Source of the DNA: Antedon mediterranea
Taxonomy: Eukaryota > Echinodermata > Crinoidea > Comatulida > Antedonidae
DNA: 64,000 nucleotides
NCBI RefSeq assembly: GCF_964355755.1
Contig: NC_092671.1
Span: forward strand, 38,207,304 to 38,271,303
Direction: 5' to 3'
In this document: positions 14,301-27,100 of the stretch, one piece after another
Position numbering within the stretch: the stretch's first letter is position 1
Layout: each line of letters starts with the position of its first letter
The notes under the pieces: model-generated
What the model saw: the letters and a program-made list of their open reading frames with translations, nothing else
Databases searched by the model: none
What the model was told of the DNA's origin: nothing
Made by a program: the position numbers and the translations under genes

Positions 14301-17300
14301 GTGAGTGTCAAAGGTCAAAGTTTAAAGTTCAACATTTAAATAGAAATGGTTCAACATTCAGTCTTTACTGCTTGGAAACAACAAACAAAACATTCTGTAA
14401 ATTAATTTACCTTAGCATTTGGTGTCTGAGTTTGATCTACAATGAATTTGGTTAAAATTCTAAATTGTTCATCGTATGGAAATGATTCCCTAAAAAGAAC
14501 AAGATAATATAAAATAATGTTGTTGTAAGCTCTGTCCACACTCTGTCAATGATCATGATAACAATATTTTATGGAAAAATATCTTTTAACATCAGCAATA
14601 CCTATATTAAACAACAGATTTATCTTTCCATCATGAAATGGTTGGTTAGCAATTCTAATTAATCAATCAATAATTATTCAATCAATAAGTAATTAATCAA
14701 TCAATCAATCGTCAATCAATAATTACTTGATCAATAATAAATGAATCAATAACCTATCAATAATCAATAATTAATAATCAATAATTACTCGATCATTAAC
14801 AATCAATAATTAAACATTCCATAATTAATCAATAATTAATCAATCACACAAACAAATCATTCACATTCTCAATAATCAATAACTATTTTCCAGGCTCTTA
14901 TCAACTCACGTTACAATTGTAAGAAGTTTTTCAACCCTCTGCATAATAGAGCCCAGTAAATCTGAGCCTGTCTTCTGTAGTAGGCGTGTCATCAGTATAA
15001 ACAACCAGTCAGAAAGGTCCTGTTTGTAAGATACCACAAAGTCCATCAATGTGTCTAAAAATAAACTGAAGACCTGCAAAAAAAAAAAACCATCATAATA
15101 GTGTGTACATAAAGCTCTGTCTACACTATCAAACTTTATGTGATAAAAAAAATGTGATGTGTCCATATATTTATTTCTTTATTTATTTATTAACAATATC
15201 TAACCAGGGTGGCCCAATCAGTCAAAAAGACTGGTCTCCCTTGGGGCCCTGGGTACAATAGTACATGGACACGATGATTTCATATCACTACCATATTTGG
15301 GCATATCACTACCATATTTGGGCATATCACTACCATATTTGGGCATATCACTACCATATTTGGGCACAGATGGATGTAATTCTCTTACTTTACTATGTGG
15401 ATCCACAAACATTCTAGTAAATAATTCTGTTGTTCTCTTTAGTTCTTGTCTCCTGCAAAAATAAATTTAAATAAGTTTTCAGAGAGTACGGTAATATTGG
15501 GAGAGTTCCGGTCTTCAGAGAGTGCAGTATTGGGAGAGTTTCCAGTTTTCAGAGAGTCTGATATTGGGAGATTTTCCGGTTTTCAGAGAGTCCAGTATTG
15601 GGAGAGTTTCCGGTTTTCAGGGAGTCTGGTATTGGGAGAGTCAACTGTACATGCAATTAGTTTTCAGACTCCCAACTTACGTGAGTATTCTGTGAGTTTG
15701 TAACAACATCTGCAGACCATGTAAACCCTCTTTTCTCTCGGACCATGCCGGACTTGCCATTTTGGCCAGGATTTCTTGTGGGTCCTCGATGGCACGGCCA
15801 GAGTTAGAGCCATATGAACACACACTAGAGACATCGCTGTCTTCTCCATCGGAACAGTTACTATCCCATCGTTTCCGCGATATCTGCAAGAAAAAAAATA
15901 TTACTTTGTAGTGCAGAAAAATAACGTCTTATTGCATTAATAGAAAATCTAAATTTAATGTAAACTACAGACAGATGATTGTAAGATGCAGTCAATTTGT
16001 GTTTCCTGTACAAATTTAAGTGATATACTGGTATAAGCATTTCGGTATTCCATTCTATATTGCAGGATTCTACTCATCCCATGCATAATGTATTTGAAGC
16101 GTTACACAGCGGTAGATGTTACCGGTCCATCATCTCTTATACAAATAGGTTTCGTAACAGCTTTCATCCAGCTGCCATTCGGGCACTGAATGCTCGTCAG
16201 TATACCATACAAGAGTGATGTGACACTTTGTAATTGTTTTTGATTTGATTGAGAGATTAACTGGCTGTCACAATGGAGATAGGAAGTTATGGAGCAATCT
16301 AGAAGTCATATAAGTGTGGTATGTCATGGACTAAGTAAGTAAGGTAAAAGCGTCACTTACAAGTGCGTTGTGTAAGGCTTGTTCCGCCTCCTGACCCGTG
16401 CCCAGTACTCGTTGGGCTAAGATGTTTTTCTGTGTCAGCTCACGGCCTGGGTGCTGGTTAGTGCCTCCACTTAATCGTCTTTCACGATTTGATGAACTTG
16501 AACCTAAAGAATTCAACAATTCAATAGCAGATAGAATATAATTGGTATTCTGGTATGATGTAAATTGTTATCTTTACAGTGATGTTAGTGCACCTGTTAA
16601 TCTAGTGTACCGGTACCAGTTAATCTAGTGTACCGGTACCAGTTAATCTAGTGTATAGGTACCAGTTAATCTAGTGTACCGGTACCAGTTAATCTAGTGT
16701 ACCAGTACCAGTTAATCTAGTGTACCGGTACCAGTTAATCTAGTGTACCGGTACCAGTTAATCTAGTGTACCGGTACCAGTTAATCTAGTGTACCAGTAC
16801 CAGTTAATCTAGTGTACCGGTACCAGTTAATCTAGTGTACCAGTACCAGTTAATCTAGTGTACCGGTACCAGTTAATCTTGTGTACCGGTACCAGTTAAT
16901 CTAGTGTACCGGTACCAGTTAATCTAGTGTACCAGTACCAGTTAATCTAGTGTACCGGTACCACACATCATTTGTGGTATACTAGTACAGTAGTATACTG
17001 GTACAATATTAGGTGGCATACCGGTACAATTTACACTGGTACGGTATTAGTTGGTACATTGGTGTACATTACTATGGTATTCACTAATGATAGTACCAAA
17101 CAGACCAGGTTTATGTGTATGACAAAGTACAAACTAAAATCCTACAATAATGTCATATTTACACTAAAAACAAATTTGTGTCAAAAAAAACAAAGCATAT
17201 TAGAATTACAATATAAAATATTGAATTAAGGGTTAATTGAACGAATGAATTTGGTGTGGTATTCACCTAATGTGCAATATATTTATTAAGAGAAAAAGAT

Positions 17301-20300
17301 GATTTACAAACATGAATTTAAATCTAATTATCTTAGAATAATAAAAGAAATCTGGTTAAGTAAAATATTGTTATTGATAAAACTCTTTGAAAATTTAATT
17401 TTGTTGCATGGTGGAATGTTGAAGCATCAGTTTTATGATTTTATCAAAGGGCAAAAAAAAACAAACATCAAAATGGTATAATTGTTCTCAATAGAGGTGT
17501 ACCCTGCACGAATACCTATAATTTGCTCAATTGGGAACCAAGCTTGGCAAAGCATTTACATACTATTCTGAATATTATGTCCTCTATTTTTACTGCAAAC
17601 TTACTGTAACCATAGCGACTAGGACTGTTCTCTCGACTGGCACCTTGACTCCGTGGGACAGGGATGCCACTCCGCCTCCGTGTCCGTCCCTGCGTGTTAT
17701 TGCCGTTGACGTGACGACCCATGGTTGCAAACATCTTGCTAGATGGTGAAGCGGACCGACTACCCGACCTGCTACCAGCTGTATAAGTGCAAAATAAATG
17801 GCGCTTGTTTTTTGAGATCATGCAATGTTTTCATGCCAACTGTAGGGACTAAAGTGTGTTCAGGCAAGCAGCGTTGCAGTTGAGACCAAAAGCAGACCAG
17901 GTTTTATAACAGGTTTAATTTTATTACCAGGTTTTGGAACCATAACCAGAATAAGTTTTATTATCAGGTTTTGTAATCAGGTTTAATTTTATTACCAGGT
18001 TTTGGAAACATAACTGGAATAAGCTTTATTACCAGGTTAAGTTGCATTACCAGATTTCATAACCAGTGTTTTTTAACCAGGTTTTGTAACAGGTTTATTT
18101 TTATTACCAGGTTAAGTTTAATTACCAGGTTTGTAACAAGGTTAACTTGCATTACCAGATTTCATAACCAGTGTTTTTTAACCAGGTTTTATAACAGATT
18201 TAATTTTATTACCAGATTTTGTTGCAGGTTAAGTTGTATTACCAGGTTTTGGAACCAGGTTAAGTTGTATTACCAGATTTCATAACCAGTGTTTTTTTAA
18301 CCAGGTTTTATTTTAACAAACACAAATTAAGTAAATATCTTGTCTTGTGATTCTAATAATTTATAATTTGTTTTTCTCTTGTTAAATTGCATCAAACAAT
18401 GTACACTATTAATTATAATCAACAATACTAAAGTTTAATAATCAATTAATTTCTGGCTTTTTTTCTTCGTTTTGTCTATTTTTTTAAAACCTTGAATCAT
18501 GTTGTGGTAATGTAGAATAATTTTAATGTTAGCTGATCATTACCTTCTTTTTGCTAATTTGTTTAATAGGACAAACTTTACCTAAATCGGTCTACTTTGG
18601 TCTAAATTGAACTCAAATATGAATTTATTGAAAAATGGGAAAATAATATCATGACAATAAATTAAAACTGAATTCAATGAAAAACAATATTTCGAATAAA
18701 AATTATTTTTATGTTTATAAATGTATCTATTTATTTTATACTACAATGATATGCCTAAATAAGGTCATTTGTAAGTAATTTTTTTTATCTAAAATGTGCT
18801 TGTTACACAACATGTGCTATGGGTGGAATAAATTCTTGAAACAACTGTTAAATGAACACATTATACAAATACTTCAAGAAATTAAAAGACAGTATGGATT
18901 AAAAATAATGAAAATCACATTAAATATTTGACAAAAGGAGTGAATATCAAAATGATAAATAAAAGTGTTGAATGAAAATTGTTTATTAGAACAAATAAAT
19001 TTGCCTTTGTGTTTAATTAAATCATATTAAATATGATCAACATTTATGAATAAAATAAAGAGGTTGAAAAGTAAAAAATAGGAGAAACTGGTATATGGAA
19101 TAAAGTGGACAAGCAGAAGAAAAAAGAAGAGCAAAGAATTTTGTATAAGAAATACTGAACATTTTGAGATAAAATACAAGGAATTATTTTAAAGAGATTC
19201 AGTAATTATAGAATCAATGGTTAATGAAATGAAATAATAGATATGTACTTACGTTGTGATTGGGAAACCCCGACACGGGAGCGAGTCCTAGTGGCTCTTC
19301 CATTTGATAATGGCACCCTCCCGTTACTGTTTAAACCGGAATTGACACGACTTGGAGTGCTCGCTGAATAACGAAAAACCATCATGTTAGAAATTAAACA
19401 TTAAAAAATTATAAAAATACAGAAAGAAAATGTGTTGGTTGAGATACGGTTAAAGATCATGCAATTTATATTATGTTGGATGCGTAGAGTATCAGAACGC
19501 TCTAAGATATGCTATGCTCATTGAAGCATGACACATGTCAACTGTAACAAGAGATCGGAGAGTCTCTATTGGAGAAATAAGATAGCATTGAATATTGTTA
19601 CGCATTAGTGAACAGCGATCGAGAGGGGCAGCAGAAATTGTCACTTTCATGGCCATGTGTAAATTCCATTCCGTTGAGCTTGTGCATTCAACCATAACAA
19701 ATCAATTGTACACATGCCAAGTTTAACACGCAAACAAACTAATTGCGCTTATGGCACGACATTCTGACACGCATGGGTGAATATGGTTCCGGGGCCTCTC
19801 CATCAGGTGCAAAAACTAGTCTGTTCGTCTGAAACAACTTGCGACATTCATTGTTAAAAACAAATATATACTAGTCTACTATATACTGCTTACTTAAACA
19901 GGTAGTAGACTAAACAAAAACAAAACAAGGTGTATACTATATATGTATATACATTATGTGTACTAAAAAAATTCCCAACTATATATATTGTTATATAATA
20001 TCCAGCCAATATAGAATAACTTCCCTTACTATAGGATAAATATTTAAAAAGTTTGTAAAAACATGTTAAGACTGTAACATTAAAAATATTAAAACTATAT
20101 CAGCTCTGAAAATTAAGACCATGTAGAGATACAACATCTAGACTCAATAGAATAAAAAGCAAGGAAAAGATACAACTGAAAGGTAATAACTAACATATAA
20201 AAGTACCGTAGCCAACTTCAAAGGATATACCATAGAGATAGAGGTAGAGAAATGATTCAGGTGTAAACATCAAAGGCTACCCGCTATTACCAGGTAAACA

Positions 20301-21025
20301 CAGTTGTTACACATTTACTATGGTACTGACTTTCAACCGCAGTCAATAATAAACAAATTTAAGCGCATATTTTAAATTATTTTGACAAGGATTGAAAAGC
20401 TAACGTGAATTGATCGTCATATTAACTAATTCAGCAAGGTAAATATACTAGCTATAGTGCTCAAAAGTAACATCTAGGTTTTTACAACAGAAAACAAGAA
20501 AATTAAAAGTTGAAGAAATATTTAAATTACGAAAACTAAGCCAAGAACTTAAGTTTACTGGAAACTTACATTTGTTGATTCTTGGTAAAACTAAAATAGG
20601 TTTAAAAATATTAAAAATTATGAAAAACTAAAATAACTGAAGGAAAATTGTTTTGGTGCAAAATGCTATGGTTTTGTGCCATTAATTTATAAAAATTAAA
20701 AATATAAAAAACAAAACTAATCGATACAATTATATGTTTATAATAAAAAATATTTTATATTTAAATTAGAAGTATTCAGCGGCAGATCTAGGATTTTGAA
20801 ATAGGGGGAGGGGGCATAAAAATGGTGAAATGTAGGACTGAGCTTAATTTGATGTCCTATCTTTTGCATTACAATTTGTGAAATTTAGAGGGGACCTGGT
20901 CACCCTTGGTATTGGTTGATGATTTAAATGAGTGTGATAAATGATAAAGGCGGTGATGATGATGGTCGCCCTTGGTATTGGTGATGGTTGATGATTTAAA
21001 TGAGCGTGATAAATGATAAAGACGG

Positions 21026-21061
<36 letters not shown>

Positions 21062-21064
21062 CGG

Positions 21065-21109
<45 letters not shown>

Positions 21110-24100
21110 CGGTGATATTGATTATATTTAAACAAGAATTACTTTTACTACTACTACTACACAATTACAACCATTTACCTACAGATACTATTCTACAACA
21201 AAACACCTTAATAAAGTGGGGGTACACTGATGGTTCCACAAGGGGTATTCTTTAAATGAGGGTCAAAATCAGTCCCTGGGGGTGTCCCAGTGATTCCACA
21301 GTGGGTGAAACAAGTCAGTCAAATTTAATCTACTGTATTGATAATTTTAACATTTTGATGAAAGATATTAATTTTCAATCATATAATTAAAAAAAATGTG
21401 AAAATGATTAGTAATTTTTTTTGCAGGTTTTAAGGAATTGAACTTGGATTGACTTTGTTTTTTTAAATCTTCTTTTTTCATGTTAATTTATTTTGCTCGG
21501 AATCAAAATAATAACTAAATAATATTTTTTTAGCAAAAATTAACAAAAATGTAACTGTTGCTCTGTTATTTATTACCAGAATTGTTATTACATTTAGTGA
21601 TGCTACTAAAAAAAGAAAATGTAAGATTACATCTATAACAAAAATGCCCACTAGATATCCACTAGATTCAACATAAAAAACGACTCCATTAAAATTATGG
21701 AATAAAGCTCTGTCTACACTATCAAACCAAAAAAAAAGTGATGTGCCCATATATGGACATGATGGACACTACCATATTTGGGCACATCACACTTTGTTTT
21801 GTCAGTGCAGACAGATCTTAGGAAAATGTTGTATACAAAAATAAATATAATATGAATTTCCCAAATCAATAAAAACAGTTTCTAAAAGAAAATAAAGAAT
21901 TGTTAAAATCGATGAAGCATGCTACCACACTAATAACAGAATACATTGAACCATTTATGAATTAGTTTGATTGCCACATGAATGAGTGTTTTCATAGACT
22001 AGCTAAATGGACATATTTATTGCACAACATGGCAACAAAGATTGTAAAAATTATCTAGACATGTTCACAAACCAATTGGCGTTGTGATAGTTCCTACAAC
22101 TACAACCTGTTTTAAATTTGGTGTAATTGCTAAAGTAGGTTGGTTTCTAATGGTTAAGTTTTAGATGATTGTAAAGCTCTGTCTACACCATCATACTTTA
22201 TGTGATAAAAAAATGTGATATGCCCATATATGGATATCTGTGGACATATCACTACCATATTTTTGTCAAACTAGTTTGATAGTGTAGACAGAGCTTTAAC
22301 CTTTCACATTCTATGGTGCCACGTTGTGCAAACTGGTTATGTGCTCCTACAAACATCGCATGCATAACAAGCAAAATAAACATGGGCACATTCTGACGAG
22401 AAGACAATTTACATGAATTTTGCTGAGCAGATGCTGCGGCAGGAGGTGGTGGCGGAGGGGTTTCCAGGGAGTAACTGCTTGTCGGCTCAAGATACATAGA
22501 ATGACATTGGTTAGAAAGCAAACCTCGACGTCGACGTCTCGCTGCTTGATAAAGTGAGGAAGAAACAAGAGAAATTGAAAGAAATGCAGAAAAAGAAATG
22601 ATACCACACAGAAAGATTAAATGAATACATTAACCATAAATGAAATCATAATTTCAAAAATTTAGTTTCTTTCAAAAATTCCTAGCAATAGTAACATGGA
22701 CTTATAAATTAATAGGTCCATGATAATTCTTAATTTTTGTTAGTTTTTGGGATGACTGCTTTAATGAATTTAGGCATATTTGTACAATTTCAATTTAATG
22801 TTTATTTATTTACATATCATATCTATATTGTATATTTAAGAATTTAACGGTCTACAGAATATTATATATGAATAAATTGGCTTCAAAACTAATCATCCAG
22901 ATGCAGGTTGAATTTCCAAAATCTTTAAAGCTCTGTCTACACTATCAAACTATTTTGACCAAAAAAAATTTGCCCAAATATAGTAGTGACATGCTTAAAT
23001 GTGGTAATGATATGACATCATCATGTCCATATATGGGCACATCACATTTTTTGTCACATAAAGTTTGATAGTGTAGAAAAGAACTTTAGATCATCACTTA
23101 TTTCGTACAATCCTAACGTTCATTAAATTTATTAAAAACAATCAACAATGAAATGAACAAACGAAGAGAAGTAAACAGAAGATAACTTTAAAGAATAGAA
23201 ATATTATAATTGTTTAAGCTCTGTCTACACTATCAAACTAGTTTGACAAAAAAATGTGATGTGCCCAAATATAGTAGTGAAATGCCCACATATGGTAGTG
23301 AAATGACATCATCATGTCCATATGGGCACATCACATTTTTTTGTCACATAAAGTTTGATAGTGTATATAGAGCTATACACATGTTGTAATGCACTAGTTG
23401 GAATGATAATGAGTACCTCAATGATAATGATTAAAATGCATATTCCTTAAAAGTGACTTATTTTCGGTTAAAAAAACTGATTCGTTTATTGTACATGTCA
23501 TAAGTATCATGCTTACAAATAACAACAATCCTAAATTTTAAATTAAATACAGTATTCAACTTTACCTGAAACAAATAAATGTTACTCTTAAATTAAAAAT
23601 AGTAATAGAATGAGAAATGAATACAATTCACATTAAGTTCATACGATTGTATAAAAGTTTCATGGACATCAGAAATGTATTTTGGGAATGTCATCAAGTA
23701 ATTATAAATTATTGGAACATAAATTGTCATAATGTGCTATAAAAAATATTTTTAAAGCAATAATTTTTATTTTTAGATATGAAAGATAAGCAAAGCTTTG
23801 AGGATGAAAAACAGCAAAAGAACGGCAAAAAATGACAAAAAAAAAACAATTAAAATTGTCATTATTGTTAAAAAACCATGATAAAATTCCCACAATACAC
23901 CTGTTCGTGAAACCCAGTAAGTGCACTACTATATATGAGGCAGAAAGCATTTTGGCGTTTACCTAAATTTTCTCTAGATGTAGATTTGGACCGTGATATT
24001 CTTGATGCTACCGTGCCCGAAACGCTTGTGTTCCTCTGCGTGTGTCTTGAGCGTGCCCGTGAAGCTGCACCTGTGTTGACATCACTATTTGAACGAGGCC

Positions 24101-27100
24101 CGAGCACCAGTGCATTCCCATCTGTAGCGGTAAAAGCGCAAATAAAAAACCCAATGCATACACTTGTAAAGCTGCATCAAACCGATTGACAAAATTCAGT
24201 ATTTTATTATTGAAATTATCTTTTTTGCATTGAAAATAGAATGTAAGTTCCAAAGGTTTATAACGTTTTGTAGTAAATGGTTAATATTTTTCTTTACATA
24301 TAATTTTAAATTCTATCAATCAGTTTGTTTACTTTGGTGGTGCCATTACTCTACCATTTTATTTATCACAATTTTAATAAATTTCATAAATTATTTTCAA
24401 TAATTGTACTCAGTTATCAAGAATAACATGGAATTGTTTCTATTGAATAAAAAAGTTTTTTTAATTTAATTTTTGAATTCAGGTTAAAACTTTTTCTTTC
24501 TTCTTTCCAAAAATTTTCCAAATCGATTTCATAATTTATTTCCAATAATAGAATTGTTTCTATTGATTAAAAAAGGTTTTTTTTAATTAAATTTTAAATT
24601 CAAGTTAAAACTTTTTCTTTCTTCTTTCCATATTACAATATAAGTGATATTTATTGCAACAAACAATAAATCAGACATCAGACAAAGCAGGTAATTTGCA
24701 GGTGGACACAGTGAATAGAAATTTGCATGCAGGTGGATGTATAACAAAAGATGTGATTAGAAATGTGCTTGTGAGGTTCAAATGATCCTGTGCTGTGCTA
24801 AGTGAAATATAATAGGATCTAAATATTTTGCCTTTTACAAAGTGTCCATAGAAGAAAGCCTAAAGATATTTTACATGCAACGCATTGCTACGTATCACAA
24901 CCCATGGACAAACAAAGCCTATGTACAATCTACTGTCTACACTATCAAACTAGTTTGACAAAAAAAGTATGATGTGCCCAAATATGGTAGTGATACGACA
25001 TCATTATCTCCATAAATGGCTGCATAACATTTTTTTGTCACATAAAGTTTGATAGTGCAGACAGAGCTTAAGAATGTGTGTAACAATGGAAGGTGATGTA
25101 TTGAAGATAGTTAATATCTATTTGTATGTAATGAGTGGGGAGGTTGGGGGATGAGTGGGGTAGTTGGGGGATAGGGGGAAGGTTGGGAGATAAGGGGATA
25201 AATGGCGGTTTAATCATAGCCATGCAACATTGTGTGGGGTTACATTACAAACTTAAGCTTTGGAATGGACACAGTATGGGGTAAAGTGTAATTTTGGAGG
25301 GTGAGCAGGTAATCGAAAGGAATACTTTTGAGCAGAGGTTATTGACATTGTGATTGAAATATTGAACTAGCTTACCATGTTCTGATTTTGTGACCCTCAT
25401 TGACCTTCGAGCTGGTATTCCTGGAGTTATTCGACTGCTTAAACAAAAAAAAGTGTGTCATATAATAAAGTTTACATAATACAGAAAATGCAATTTTTTT
25501 TTACAATTTTGGAGGAATCAGACCATCCACTCCGATTCCACTTATCGGTGCCATTATTGTGAGGAATAGTAGAATAGAAAAAACCAGTCATTTTCGGTGG
25601 CAGGCTTAAGAAAATGCTATTTCCATTTTTTTAACAATAAAGGAATTTTGTACAGTACTGTATGAAAATAAAACCTGTTCATTTTTCTGGTAAATAACAT
25701 ATTTATCTGATGTACTATGACTACAGACATTTTTTTCAAATAATTGTATTTTTTAAAAAGAAAAACTTACAGATTTTCAGCAGAACTAGCTTTACTAGAA
25801 TTCTTGGATAGTGATCCGACGCTAGACGCTCCGCTAGCTTCACCCTGTAAACCACGCTGCTTTGACGGATCCAAACCATTAAACAATTTATCAGCTGCTT
25901 GTTTGAAATGCTCATGAAACTTCCAATATGCTCTGAAATAATGACAATATTAATTTAATGCACAAATAAAATTATATTAAAGATTGATTGAATTGATTAA
26001 AATAAAATTAAAAATCAATATAGTTTAAAAAAAAATTATTTATGATTTGTTGATCAGGAACTTATGCAAATGAGATTACAAATGTAAAGCACTATCAAAC
26101 TAGTTTGACGAAAAAAGTGTGATGTGCCTAAATATGGTAGTGATATGCTCAAATACGGTAAAGATATGACATCATCATGTCCATATATGGATTCACATAA
26201 GGTTTGATACTGTAGAAAGAACTTTAGTCTTTAAATTCACACATTCACTCTTTAATAATGAGTTTAACTTCGAAATATATTCGCTTATGTGTGGACAAAT
26301 ACAAACAAGTGTGACTAACTTTCTAGCAGTCGCCCTGGCTTCTGAGTCAGGATCCTCTATACCTCTACGTATTGCTTCTGACAAGGGATTCACGTGTCTC
26401 TCCATTGAGTGCGTTTCCCACGTTGATACAATTGTTAAAATAAATAACATTGTATGTCTGAGACAGAATTAAAATAATGTTAATAATAAATTACTGATTA
26501 TGGTTGTGAACTAGAATACAAGCATATAATTAGGAATATTGTAAAGTCATCAATATTAACAAGGCCAGACAAGGGATAACAGTAATAAAAATATAGAATC
26601 TATGTTATTCCTTATGACCATTTACAAACAATGCAGATCACAGATGGGTGATTTACGCTCAAGATAGATACAGATCCTATGTGGGACAAGCGGTTTTCCG
26701 CTTACCGTTACCGCTTGTCTGTGTAAAGTGGCCTTTAAGATACATTCTCATCTGGTCCGTTTCATGGAACGCAAGATAGCACTATTCAATTCTAACAATT
26801 TTCAATTATTTAACAAAACGGTGCCATCTTAAACTCTGTCTACACTATCAAACTTTGTGACAAAAAAAATGTGATGTGCCCAAATATAGACATGATGATA
26901 TCATATCACTACCATATTACTACCCCATTTGGGCACATCACACTTTTTAGTCAAATTAATTTGATAGTGTAGACAGAGTTTAACACACACACAGGTATAG
27001 AGGGTGCTGTTAAACATTTTCACACTTACCTTCTAATAGCTGTAGATTTTGATGATGAAAACCCGGTAATAATCGGCATTAACCTATGACCATGCGTTTG

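Noticed and set aside
16594-16965. CRISPR-like regular repeats
   Set aside because: Units are directly adjacent without unique spacers, and the DNA is an animal gene; it is a minisatellite. The same holds for 29150-29256 and 51872-52191.
20844-21255. Poly-His, poly-Ile and poly-Met ORFs on both strands
   Set aside because: They are translations of a GAT microsatellite in three frames; no gene.
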